Below, in pieces: positions 43,758 through 55,062 of a stretch of DNA of 64,000 nucleotides. Position 1 is the first letter of the stretch. Each line of letters begins with the position of its first letter. The notes below the pieces were generated by a model. It was not told the origin of the DNA, did no database searches, and was given only the letters and a program-made list of their open reading frames with translations. Source of the stretch: Plantago ovata (taxonomy: Eukaryota; Streptophyta; Magnoliopsida; Lamiales; Plantaginaceae); NCBI GenBank assembly GCA_028274465.1, contig CM051456.1, forward strand, positions 79,036,753-79,100,752, in the 5' to 3' direction. The translations under genes and the position numbers were made by a program.

Positions 43758-45690
43758 CCCCTTTTTGATGTTAGCAATCCATGAATAAATTAATTGTTAC
43801 CCTTTTAGAGGTTTATGATGTTGAATAATGCAAGCATACTTGAATAATAAAACAGTAAGCATAAGTAGTTTGCATAATCAAAAACCAATAAGAGTCAAAA
43901 GTTTATTGTTGATAGTTATCTTTCAGTAAGTTTACAAGAAAGTTCATAGATAACTAAAATAATCAGCAAACAAAACAAACAAATCTTTTACAAGGGACTT
44001 AAGCTATTCCAGCAGAAGATTGTCTAAGAATCTCCCTTACACTCTTCTCAGCAAGAGCAGAGAATTCAACACAGTCCTTCTCGTAATCTTCAAGTAGCTT
44101 ACGGACTTCAAGTTGAATAATCTTTGCATTCTTGCAGGCAGTATAGTGATGGTTTTCACCGTTCATTTCTTTGTAGTGAAGTACCCACAAGAGCATGCCC
44201 CAATTTCTAGCATGTAGAAGTTGAGTATCTGAAATGCCCTTGTTAGCATGAATATTCCTTAACCAAAGAAGATCTTCTTCTTGATCCGTAACCGTGAGAT
44301 AAAAATACTCATAAGGAATCAAGCCATATTTCTTCTTGGACTTCTTGGTTATAGGATCACTATAGTAAGCAACATCAATCGGCTTGATTAAATCAGGTTC
44401 TTGCTTCATTTTCTTGCTCATTGAAGTTCTTCTTACTAAGATCTCTAAATTCAGCCATTTAATAGCATTGTTCATTGGGTAGGGAGGAGGATCCCTTTCT
44501 TTTCTTTCCACTTTTAATTCAATCCAATTGTACATTTGATTAAGTACAGCAGTTAGAAAGAAATCATTGGCCAAAAGATCTTCCATCTTTACGATCCAAC
44601 AACCATGTAGGTTTCTGATCACATTCTGAGTTGGTTCCTCATTGCTGGTCTTTGTATATTCAATGTCAGTGCCAATTCCAATGATGGCTAGCCTTCTTTC
44701 TTCCTCTCTTTGCCTTCTTCTTCTTGACTTAGAATTTTCTTGATCTCTTATAGCATGAGCTATTGTTTGGTCATCATCATTATCATCACCTTCATTCAGA
44801 TCTTGATGACTTTCATTGTGACAGCATTCTTGAGTTTCAGCAACAGTTTTTCTCCTTTTTGGATTTGCTGAACTTCTCTCAGAATCTGTTTCAACTCTTT
44901 TCTTAGAACTTTGCTCTATTTCAGCAAGAGGTTCTCTGGGAGGTGGAACAGGCAAAATCAATGGCGCATCAGCAGAGGGTTTGTTTGATCTTGAAGATTT
45001 TCTTTTTCTATCTTCCCCCTTAGACATGGATTGCATCATAGGTCTGATGTGCAGAGAGAAAAACTCATTGCAATTTTCAGCAAGAGTACTTAGGCTGTTG
45101 TATTTTAGAATCATGTCTTGCTGATCTGTGGTTAGCTTAGACAATTCTTCCTTAATAAATGCCAAATTCTCCTCATGTCTGCGCTCATTTTCGACTTTTT
45201 CTTCAAGAATAGCCTGAGCCTTTTTCAATGCACTTTTAGCAAGTTTGAGTGTTTGACTGACATCTTCTTCATAGCTTTTGTGATGTAGACTGATGTCTTT
45301 CTGAGCTATGGTAAGTGTAGTAGTGTTTTTCAGCACAGTAGTCTGTATTTTGCCAATGTCAAGCGGACTCTCAGCAAGTAAGGCATCATCCTCTTCTTGG
45401 CATGCTTTGTGAACAACCATTAGTGCCTTTATTCTGGAAGTAAAATTCTCAACGTTTGGAAACGGCACTAGAGAGGGAGTAAGTGAATGAGCTTTGATCT
45501 CAGTAGCGAATTGATCATCATTTCTCAGCAAGCGACTTCTCTCAGCATCTCTTTCATCAGTTTGGAGAGATGGTTAGGAATTGCAACCTCTGTGCGTTCA
45601 ACTTTCTTTGTCTTTTCTTCTTCATTTGCTGAGAAGTTAGATAGATCTTCAAACCTTTCCTGAACATAATTTTATTCTTTTTCATGCTCA
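43758..45690 (-). pseudogene. SIRE-like extra frame, C-terminal part, inverted segment
   Basis: 510-codon open stretch at 43999-45531 (minus) inside plus-strand TE6. Order: SLVPFPNVENFTSRIKALMV; a strong coiled coil (HHKSYEEDVSQTLKLAKSAL, KVENERRHEENLAFIKEELS); basic clusters (RKRKSSRSNKPS, SKSRRRRQREEERR) that could be nuclear signals; then a compact C-terminal region (GCWIVKMEDLLANDFFLTAV, YGLIPYEYFYLTVTDQEEDL, LLHARNWGMLLWVLHYKEMN). The first part aligns with 57680-58110. A C6T6 stretch (43755-43766), purine-rich on the minus strand, sits at the left junction. Not a host gene by context. Confidence 0.7.
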
Positions 45691-46151
45691 AAAGGAGACC
45701 ACTGAAGTGGTTCACATCACTGAAGATCCAAAAGTAAGTTCTGAAGAACTTTACTTAGACTTCAAGAGAACTACCTTGTCAAGAGTTGCTAAGTCTGTCA
45801 GCAACTGGCAAAGGTACAGAAGGATGGACTTTTCTGACCTTCATCTTCATCTATCAAACTAGAAAAAGAGGTCTTCTTTGCTAAAACTCGAGACCTTTGT
45901 CCACTCTATACTTCCAGAAGAAATGTCATATTCTCAGCTAATGAGCTCAAATCTGATTGTTCAAATCAGAGAGAATATGAAGGCCAAATTCAAGAGTGCC
46001 TCTCCAGCTGAACAAGCTGTGATGCTCAAGGGTTCTTTTGTACCTGTGGTGGCTGATCCCCACAAAATCAATGAAGAAGAGGAAGTTACGAGTGTTGCTT
46101 TATACAAGCATCTCGAGTTGGTTATACTAACAGATGATGATGAGGAAGAAG
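45691..46151 (+). pseudogene. SIRE-like extra frame fragment, plus strand
   Basis: SVSNWQRYRRMDFSDLHLHL and FVHSILPEEMSYSQLMSSNL match 42940-43140, so this part is duplicated. It ends at 46151, where TE7 is inserted; the same frame's DNA resumes at 56914. Confidence 0.8.
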
Positions 46152-48267
46152 TGTAAGAAAATATGGTCAGAGTTACCCCTAGGGTACGCAGCGGAATTTC
46201 AAAATTTTCTTAACATGCAGGTTAATTGATCATGCATATAACGTATATATATATATATATATATATATATCAAACACATTAATTAGATGACTTACAATAA
46301 TCCAAAAACAAGAACATGTATCAAGTCTTCGTAATAGTCCGGTGAATCTTCTCCTTCGTCGAAGTCGAAGATATCTGCAATACTTTGATTATCTACAAGA
46401 CAATAAAAGTTAGTTTCCAGCTCTTTGAACCTCAACCTTGGTATCCACGGATGAACAGCTTATCGGAAAGAATGCTAGGATATTATTTATGTGACCAAGA
46501 AGATGGGGCGACAGTTTTCCTCCAGTGAGGGTGGCGCGCGTGTGGCTAGAGGAGAGGTAGGGGAGAGATTTTATTTTCTCTAAGAAAACTGGTAGAAAGA
46601 ATGATCTTGAATCAACTTTATTCAACCATGTTAAAAGCTCTCTAATAGTCTACTATATATAGTAGTCAATAGAAGCCTAAAGAATAATCAATTACACTTC
46701 ATAAAGGAATAAGAGTCTAATTCTTATCGCACTAGGAAACCAATTCAAGTCTAGATTCATTCCCAATCAAATTAAAACTCAATCAGGAAAATCTAACTTA
46801 TCCCTTGACTTCTAATAGAGGAAGCAGTCGAACTCCTTCCCCTACTACTATTGTTGGTCGCGCGCGCAAGGGAGGTCAGGTGGGTCCCGATTTTGGGACC
46901 CACTTATAATTCTAAGGCAATTCAAACTCCATGTAGATTTTGCCCATGTGCATATATTAATTCTAAATTAACATATCCTTTCAAATCAAACCTCTATTAT
47001 ATTTCTAAAATATAATCTTTAATTGTATTTACATAAAATACAATTAATCAGCCAATTCAATTAATAATTCCAAATCATTAAGTGAGCCACAAATTATTAT
47101 AATTAATTTCAAATTAATTATAATCCATCAATCACAATTAATTCTAAATTAATTGCGATTCCATCTTCAAGGATATTCGGATAAGCTGAATCACCACATA
47201 GTGTAAACCATAGGGCCTCATTGTATTAAGGAAGTCCTAGACTAGGCAAATTGGAATTCCTAGACGGTTCCATTTGCAATATTAATACATGAGGACATTT
47301 GAGAGGTTTCTCAAAGCATAACCTTTCGTTGTGAAGCCTGTTGCGCTCAACGCGGCGATGGTAACGTCCCTTCATCTGACTGACTAGAATGCATCTAGGA
47401 TCGATGAAGTGTCTATCCCAATAATACATCCACGGGCGTCTTCAGTGAGTTGCTTGGTGAATCCAATATCTATTATGACTATCATAATAATATTGATAGG
47501 CTGGCCAGCGGTTTTACCAATCACAACTATGAACGACTATGAGCAGTGCTCTCCTGTGCTACACATGAGAGATGAATCCTTCACAGAATAACTTATCATC
47601 CCCATTTGTATGTAGCCATAATCCTGGATCGTGTCTTGGGTCAACTGCTTATTCAGAGCAAACATCGACGGGTCCACCAAGGATATGGGGCAACAAATGT
47701 GATGATAAAGTCCTATAAGTCCAAAGGACGACTGGCATCACTTTGACAACTTTCCGGTTCCCATAGACACTTCGGTGTAGAGTATACATCGATGGGATTT
47801 TCCGGTGGGTACTTCCATTGTTCGGTAATCACCCTTCGAACAACTATGCGGAGTTATGGGAACGTTTCTTGATTGTCCAACAATCTATTCCGTGGCCGTG
47901 GGATCGGCTCACACTTGCTCTAACAAGTATAACCTCCACGCATACTAGTCTCAGTTGGTTCATTCAGACCCCTACATCCGAGATGAACCTCGACTAGGGA
48001 GAGTTTGGGATAGATGATAAATCACATAGCTCCCACTATCTGTGTGATCGGTCATCTATCCGAGGGGACATGTTTAATATCAATATAGACCGGAATAGAG
48101 ATATGACATGTTGTATGCCCTGTGTAATATAAATATGAAAGCGATACTCAATAGTCAAATAACAAACATATATTATATTACGTTGACCTGTGTAATAGTA
48201 CATATATGCCCTTAATAAGGGCTGCATGCCCTTAATAAAGACTGTCTCTAGGACATATACACTATCA
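46152..48267 (-). repeat. TE7 3' LTR (2116 bp)
   Basis: In sense starts TGATAGTG and ends TTTTCTTACA. A palindromic TATA region (CTATATATAG, 46653-46662) sits inside inverted TACTA/TAGTA arms. An AT microsatellite lies at about 46246-46270, and a stretch of AATTAATT-type palindromes at 46960-47165. TE7 LTR pieces recur at 56259-56913, 58405-58681 and, reversed, 59489-60199. Confidence 0.88.
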
Positions 48268-48297
48268 ATCTCCCACTTGGACTAGAGCCAGTCACCT
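48268..48297 (-). other. TE7 polypurine tract region
   Basis: Sense strand reads CTCTAGTCCAAGTGGGAGAT against the LTR start. AAGTGGGAGAT is a typical copia polypurine tract. Confidence 0.7.
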
Positions 48298-48800
48298 TTA
48301 TGCTTAATACCTAGATTAGCATAATGTCTTAAGTGGACATCCACTGATAAGACCTTGATGAAAGGATCTGCCACGTTGTCCGTGGTTGAGACACGTTCTA
48401 TACTAACTTCTCCTCTATCAATAATCTCACGTATAACGTGATACTTTCTAAGTACATGTTTGTTCTCGTTTGTAGATCTAGGATCCTTGGCTTGAGCGAC
48501 GGCGCCCGTGTTGTCACAATAAATCGTTATTGGACTAGGAGCAGGTACAACCCTCAATTCCTTCAAGAACTCTGAAATCCAGACAGCTTCTTTCGATGCT
48601 TTTGATGCAGCAATGTACTCGGCTTCTATGGATGAGTCAGCAATCGTGGCTTGCTTAGAACTCTTCCAACACAAAGCTCCTCCGTTCAATTTGAATACGT
48701 ATCCTGTCTGTGACTTAAAGTCATCAGGATCTGATTCAAATCCAGCGTCGACATAACCAGACATCTTTATTTCGTGTTCTCCACCAAACACCAAGAACAT
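48282..48800 (-). CDS. TE7 RNase H, fossil
   Basis: MSGYVDAGFESDPDDFKSQT, GGALCWKSSKQATIADSSIE and AEYIAASKASKEAVWISEFL are standard copia RNase H, with ENKHVLRKYHVIREIIDRGE at the end. Removes element RNA from the RNA-DNA hybrid. Confidence 0.88.
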   Translation of the reverse strand: MFLVFGGEHEIKMSGYVDAGFESDPDDFKSQTGYVFKLNGGALCWKSSKQATIADSSIEAEYIAASKASKEAVWISEFLKELRVVPAPSPITIYCDNTGAVAQAKDPRSTNENKHVLRKYHVIREIIDRGEVSIERVSTTDNVADPFIKVLSVDVHLRHYANLGIKHKGDWL

Positions 48801-48875
48801 TTCCTTAGTCCGTCGAAGGTACTTAAGAATGTTCTTTACAACAGTCCAGTGAGGTACTCCTGGATTCTGTTGGTG

Positions 48876-49526
48876 TCAACAAGTGACACTAAGCGCATAT
48901 GCCACATCTGGCCTTGTGCAATTCATTGCATACATTATAGACCCTACTGCCGAAGCATAGGGCACACGACTCATTGCCTTTCTTTCTTCATCAGTTTTAG
49001 GACTATCCTTAACTGATAGCATGATCCCATGCCTAGCTGGGAGAAAGCCTCTCTTTGAGTCGTCCATCTTATAACGCTTCAGTATTTTGTCGATGTAGGT
49101 GGACTGTGTCAATCCTAACATCCTCTTGGATCTATCTCTATAGATCTTTATCCCTAGGATGTAGTTCACTTCACCCAAGTCCTTCATTGAGAAGGTACTT
49201 GATAACCAAACTTTAGTCTCTTCTAGCATAGAGACATTGTTTCCCATGATCAAAATGTCATCAACATAAATGATCATGAAAACGACTCCCTTGTCGTTGT
49301 GCCTAGTGTAGACACAGGGATCTTCTACGCTTCTGACGAAGTCAAATAATTTGACAGCTTCATCAAGGCGGATATTCCAGCTCCTAGACGCTTGCTTTAG
49401 CCCATAGATGGATTTCTGTAATTTCCATACAGCAGTTGGCCTTGTTTTGCTAATAAAACCTTCTGGCTGTACCATATAGACCTCTTCCTCAAGGTTGCCA
49501 TTGAGGAAGGCAGTCTTTACATCCAT
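48876..49526 (-). CDS. TE7 reverse transcriptase, fossil
   Basis: MDVKTAFLNGNLEEEVYMVQ, KSIYGLKQASRSWNIRLDEA, catalytic IIYVDDILIMGNNVSMLEET, and STFSMKDLGEVNYILGIKIY. These words differ clearly from the SIRE-like RT nearby, marking a separate copia lineage. The block is continuous with RNase H on the same strand. Confidence 0.9.
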   Translation of the reverse strand: MDVKTAFLNGNLEEEVYMVQPEGFISKTRPTAVWKLQKSIYGLKQASRSWNIRLDEAVKLFDFVRSVEDPCVYTRHNDKGVVFMIIYVDDILIMGNNVSMLEETKVWLSSTFSMKDLGEVNYILGIKIYRDRSKRMLGLTQSTYIDKILKRYKMDDSKRGFLPARHGIMLSVKDSPKTDEERKAMSRVPYASAVGSIMYAMNCTRPDVAYALSVTC

Positions 49527-49590
49527 TTGCCAGATCTCATAATCATAGAAGGCAGCTATCGCAAGTAGAATCGAATAGGCTTCAACTTTG

Positions 49591-50049
49591 CTACTCGTGA
49601 AAAGGTTTCATCGTAATCGATGCCATACCTTTGCGTGTAGCCTTTCGCCACAAGTCTATCCTTGTGCGTTTGTACCTGCCTTCGACATCTGTCTTTCGTT
49701 TAAAGACCCATTTGCACCCAATAGGTCTAACCCCTTGGGGCAAGTCTACCAAGCTCCAAACTTGGTTCAGGTACATGGAGTCCATTTCCAATTCCATGGC
49801 CTCTTGCCATTTGTCTGAGTCAATATCATTTATTGCCTCTTTGTATGTCTCGGGGTCTTCCCGATCTGATAAGCCAACATCAAGTTCACTGATGTCTTCT
49901 ATCATAAGGCTTTGCTTCTGAGGTCCTTTTGGGATCCTCTTCGACCTACGGAGCTCGACTGGTGCTTCTGTCGGCGTTTCTGGTGCTTTTCTTTTCTGGC
50001 TTCGTGTAACACGAACATTATCAGTGGGCACTGATGCAGCCGGTCGCAT
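49591..50049 (-). pseudogene. TE7 integrase/RT hinge and RT start
   Basis: VTRSQKRKAPETPTEAPVEL and LRRSKRIPKGPQKQSLMIED form the variable hinge; SDKWQEAMELEMDSMYLNQV and [20 protein letters not shown] are the conserved start of copia RT. TE7 coding stops at about 50049, where SIRE-like DNA begins. Confidence 0.82.
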
Positions 50050-50094
50050 GTAACCTTGCTAAATTAAGGAAAGTCCAGTAACTAGTACTCTTAA

Positions 50095-51538
50095 GGTCCA
50101 TAGAAATTTAGAATTTTAAGGACATTGTAAAAGAGGAACGTTTGCTGAAGACTTAGTGTAGGTACTAGTTAGGTGCTTTAGTTAGCTGATGTTGTACTTT
50201 GTTTTTACAAATGAACTATTCAAGCACTAGAACCGCTAAGAAACTTGAAGATTCGAAGACTGAAGCCTTATGAAGAATTCTGAGAAAGGTATCTACAAAG
50301 GCACATGTTGCTCAGAAAGTGAGATTTTCAGCAACACCTCGCATAAGTGAAAATCTATATGACAGAGTAGGTTGTGCTTGCTGAAATTGAGACTGACCAC
50401 TTGTTGAAATACATATGTGACCTCCTTGCTGAAAGTACTTGCATTTTGGCTCCAACGTTCACATTTGAATTCGATTCAAATGAACATTAAATGCAAAGTA
50501 AGCACGCGAAGAACATGAAGACTAGAAGACAAATGAAGGACGCTGCTGAAAGTACAAAAGCAAGATAGTGACATCTTAAGGAACAAAGCCTTAGAATTTG
50601 AAATTCAAACGGCTCCCTTGATTCACTATAAATAGAGGTCATCCGGCAAAGAGTTGAAGTGTGTCAACAACGTGATCAAACTCTCACTTGTGCTTAAACA
50701 CTCATTCTTCCATACTCTTTACTGCCTATTGATCCGTTCCAAGACTTAAGCTTGAAGCAAAAGCTAATTGTGATGAAGTAGAACATTCACGGCTAAGAAA
50801 TTAGTTAGGTGTTCTTTCTTTTGAACAAGAACAAGTCTTGACACCAGAAACAACTTAACTTGTTTACTAAAAAGTATTACAAGTTGTGTTTCTTTAGATA
50901 ACTTGTTATAGCTGAAAAAGTTATACTCAAGTCATCTCATCCCAAACCTCTCTAACTGATAAACACCCTTTTTCACGCATGAAATTCAGGGGGAATTAAT
51001 CAACCATTGTGTTGCTGATTATAAGTCCCAAGTTTGGTGGAGAACAAAGTTACAGTTCTCTAGTTAGGTTGGAAACGAAGCAAGTGTGCTTTGGTTTCTG
51101 AAGAATCATTATAGATAGGAGTTGTAAGGAACCTCAATCTTATCTTAGTGGATTCAGTCCTAGAAAGGACAAAGTGGATTAGTTGAGAGATTACGCCACT
51201 CTCAGATACCACTATGATAGTGTTTGTGTGATTTACTTTACCGCATTTAGTTTTCAGCAAGCTTTACTTATTGTACACTGCCACTCTGTTCACTTGCTGA
51301 AACTAGCACTCTCTGAAAAGTACTTATCGTACAAAGACTTCCGCACTCTGTTTTTAAACTATCAGTAAAACTCGTTACTGAAAAGTAACTAGTGCTTGCT
51401 GAGAAAGTTAAGTATCAGCAAACTCATTACTGAAAAGTAATAAGCACTTGATGAGAAAGTTTTTAAACCTCGAAAGTTTGAAAAGACTACTCACCCCCCC
51501 CCCCTCTAGTCTTTTCTTGTTGTTTAAAGGGACCGACA
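50095..51538 (+). repeat. TE8 LTR
   Basis: Matches the TE3 LTR in reverse. TATA box CTATAAATAG at 50626-50635. A 12-C run before TCTAGTC (51495-51506) and the end GGGACCGACA. The left edge is uncertain by some tens of bases (50050-50125). Confidence 0.82.
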
Positions 51539-52171
51539 TTATAGCTGGAAAGTTATACTCAAGTCATCTCATCCCAAACCTCTCTAACTGATAAACACCC
51601 TTTTCAGGCGTGAAATTCAGGGGGAATTAATCAAGCATAGTGTTGCTGATTATAAGTCCCAAGTTTGGTGGAGAACAAGGTTACAGTTCTCTAGTTTAGG
51701 TTGGAAACGAAGCAAGTGTGCTTTGGTTTCTGAGAATCATTAGTGACAGGATTTGTAAGGAACCTCATATCTTATCATAGTGGATTCAGTCCTAGAAAGG
51801 ACAAAGTGGATTAGTTGAGAGATTACGCCACTCTCAGATACCACTATAAAAGTGTTTGTGTGATTTACTTTACTGCACTTAGTTTTCAGCAAGTTACATT
51901 TCTCGTACACTGTCACTCTGCTCACTTGCTGAAATTAACTCTCTGAGAAAAACACTTATTGTAAAAGACTTCCGCACTCTTTTTTTTAAGTACCAGCAAA
52001 CTCATTACTGAAAAGTAATAAGTACTTGTTGAGAAAGTTAAGTTCCAGCAAACCCATTACTGAAAAGTAATAAGCACTTGCTGAGAAAGTTTTAAACGAC
52101 GAAAAGTTTGAAAAGACTATTCACCCCCCCCCCCCCCCCCAGTCTTTTCTTGTTGTTTAAAGGGACCAACA
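51539..52171 (+). repeat. Second, partial SIRE-like LTR in tandem
   Basis: The last about 630 bases of the same LTR again, starting at TTATAGCTGG (matching about 50905) and ending GGGACCAACA. A 17-C run lies at 52124-52140. Confidence 0.88.
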
Positions 52172-53235
52172 CTTTGAGCAAACAGCAAGAGAAACTACAG
52201 AATGCTGAACTTCTGACTAAGCAAACTACTGAAAAGTACGTCTTGCTGAGCGTTGAGTCAGAAAAGAAGGATGCTGAAATATTGCATCTCAAGAAGTTAA
52301 TTGCTGAAGCTACAGAGAAAAATGCTCAAATGGCAATAGAATTGGAAGAATATCAGTCGTCAATTCTAAAGTAACTTGCTGAAATACAAGAAATGAAAAA
52401 GATGAAAGTCAATTTCAAATCTTATGCGGATGTTAGTAACACGCTGACTGAACTAAACTCTTATCTGAGAGATCCATCTCATAAAGAAGGTTCAGGTGCC
52501 ACGTATGAAGGTGATGATGTAATACTCTTGAGTAAAGACAAATCATCAATTACCTTTGTTCGTGCAACTGATAGTGGTCAACCAGAATTCTATCAATTTG
52601 GTCAATCTAAGGTTGCTGAAATAAGCAATCAAGTACCTACGACCGAAAAGCCCGCTGTTGCAAAGTAACAAAACTTTAAAAGGAAAACAGGTTGCTAAAA
52701 AGCAAACTGTTAAGAAAAAGGATGTTGTAAAGCATTCCGCCAAACAAGTTGCTGAAAAGCAATTTATTAATACTAAAGGCAAGATTACTAAAGGTAATCA
52801 GAAGACCTTTACTGACAAACCTGAATTAAGTAAGGTTACTGAGACGAAAACTCAGCATGCTCCAAAAAGTAGACTTGGGTTCAAAACTAAGCAAAATCAA
52901 CTTTTTCATGAGTATAAGCAAAGTCAGCAAAGATACTTTAAAGAGTTGAACAAATCCAAGCCTAAGAGTACTGACAATACTCAAAATGCTAGGAATAGAA
53001 GGAACCTTGCTAGAAAAGAACTTACTGAAAAGTATGTTCATCAAAAGGGTCAACCAAGCAAGACATCACATCAGAAAGTGGACTTGATCAGCAATGATCA
53101 AAAGTCCTTCGGTTCTAAATCCTCTAGTTCCTCAGCAAGTAGAAAACAAGTCAAGATTGAAAAACTCAAGACTTGGGTTTTGCACTGGACGTTTCTTGAA
53201 CATGTTAATGGACATCCAATATTGGATAATTAACT
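52172..53235 (+). pseudogene. TE8 gag C-terminal region
   Basis: Coiled-coil part (TLSKQQEKLQNAELLTKQTT), then NFKSYADVSNTLTELNSYLR and a Lys-rich tail (KQVAKKQTVKKKDVVKHSAK). Relative of 16828-18240. Broken. Confidence 0.82.
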
Positions 53236-53316
53236 TGTTTGCTCTTGATTGTGCAGACTTCACCCACAGAGACAAACAATGCAATATGACACTTTGACAG
53301 TGGCTGCGGAAAGCAC

Positions 53317-53637
53317 ATGACGGGCAATAAGAAAAATATTATAAACTATAGACGGTGGTCTAAAGGTCCAACAATAAGGTTTGCTGGTGGAGGCTTTGGT
53401 TCTACTAAAGGTCATGGTGACGTGAAGTTAGGATGCATTACCATTTCGGGAGTTCTTTATGTCAAAAATCTTAAGTTTAACCTTTTCGGCATGAGTCAAT
53501 TTGCTGACAAAGGCTACTTCATCAAAATTAAAAGTGATGAATGTAAACTTATTGACTTTGAGACAAAGAAGGTTATCATGGTTGCTAGAAGATCAGGAGG
53601 TCTCTATACCGTAGATTGGGCTTCAGAAATCGTTTGA
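53317..53637 (+). CDS. TE8 protease region, fossil
   Basis: MTGNKKNIINYRRWSKGPTI, GDVKLGCITISGVLYVKNLK and FNLFGMSQFADKGYFIKI; matches 16469-16822 of TE3. Confidence 0.75.
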   Translation: MTGNKKNIINYRRWSKGPTIRFAGGGFGSTKGHGDVKLGCITISGVLYVKNLKFNLFGMSQFADKGYFIKIKSDECKLIDFETKKVIMVARRSGGLYTVDWASEIV

Positions 53638-53720
53638 AAATGCCTTATCTCAGATCATGATTGCCTTGCTGAAAAAGCATGGTTATGGCATAAACGAACA
53701 AGTCACCTAAACTTCAAGAC

Positions 53721-54579
53721 GTGAATAAGTTGTCTAAAAAGGCACTTGTAGTTGGATTACCTAAGGTTACTTTTAAGAAGGATGGTGTTTGCAATGCATG
53801 TCAACAAGGTAAGCAAACCAAAACTTCTTTCAAGAACAAGGCAATACCGTCAACTATAAAACCTTTACAACTCTTGCACATGGACTTGTTTGAATCTTCC
53901 TCAACAAGCTATGCTGGCAAGAAGTATGGTCTGGTGGTGGTAGATGACTATTCAAGATTCACTTGGGTAGTTTTTATCAAACACAAGTCTAAGCGAAGGA
54001 CTGAAAAACCTAACTTGCTGAACAAGCTCGAAGTCATGAAAAATGACAAGGTAAAAGTCATCAGAACAGACCATGGTATTGAGTTTGTAAACCAGTACAT
54101 AACTGAGTATTGCACCAATGGCATACAACATCAGTTATCCTCAGTAAGGACACCTCAACAAAATGGTATTGCTGAAAGGAAGAATCGTACCCTTAAGGAA
54201 GCAGCTAGAACAATGCTTGCTGACACTGAGTGAAGTTTATTAGGTTGAAGCGATTAATACCGCCTGCTATACTCAAAATAGATGCTTGATAACTAAGGAA
54301 CACAACAAAACTCCCTATGATTTATTTGTTGGAAAACCTCCTAACATCACTCATCTAAGAGTATTTGGTTGCAAATGCTTTGTTCTTAACAATGGTAGAG
54401 AATACTTAAGAACATTTCAACCAAACGCAGATGAAGCGATATTTCTTGGCTACTCCTTGCATAGCAAAGCTTATAGAGTTTACAACAAAAAGGCACAAAA
54501 GATCGAAGAATCAGTGCATGTTGTATTCTATGAAAAATCACAAGGAGTCCCTGCTGAAGAAGAGATATCAGAAGTATGA
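53721..54579 (+). pseudogene. TE8 integrase, fossil
   Basis: Zinc-binding end (CNACQQGKQTKTSFKNKAIP), catalytic core (LLHMDLFESSSTSYAGKKYG, VDDYSRFTWVVFIKHKS, VIRTDHGIEFVNQYI, RTPQQNGIAERKNRTLKEAA) and the C-terminal part (FVGKPPNITHLRVFGCKCFV, DEAIFLGYSLHSKAYRVYNK). Broken. Confidence 0.88.
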
Positions 54580-55062
54580 AGAAATTACTCATACACGAGC
54601 AAAAACAGAATCCGATGCTAGAAATGTCAAATCTATTGAACTTAATGATGATTCTGGCAATGACACTCCTACTCCAAGTCTTGACAAGATAAATGTAGTT
54701 CATGATAAAGAATTTCCGGCTAAGGACGCAGTTGCTCCCGATGTTGCTGAAACTACGCAACTTCCTTTGTCTGCTGACGAGTCATCTCAAACCGGCAATG
54801 CTGAACAAGCAGTTGCTGATGAACAAATTTCAGCAGAGACACAACAAGATACCAGTAGTACTGAACAAGTACATGCTGAAGAGTCACATGCTGAAACGCA
54901 AACATATCCAGATCCAAAGAGCAGAAAACTGTTAATAAATGGATTAGAGATCATCCCTCTACGAATATGATTGGTGATATTGACAAACGCCAAGTGAATA
55001 GATGAAAAGTATCTACTATTCAAGAACTTGGTGAAGAAGCAAATGTTGTTGAAGTAGAAGTT
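54580..55062 (+). pseudogene. TE8 integrase-RT hinge
   Basis: Low-complexity acidic segment with repeated AE and TTGCTGA codons (HAEESHAETQTYPDPKSRK), as in TE3 at about 15090-15400. Confidence 0.7.

Noticed and set aside
43999-45531. 510-codon open frame as a host gene
   Set aside because: Its first part matches the extra frame at 57680-58110 and it is embedded in SIRE-like DNA, so it is element-derived.
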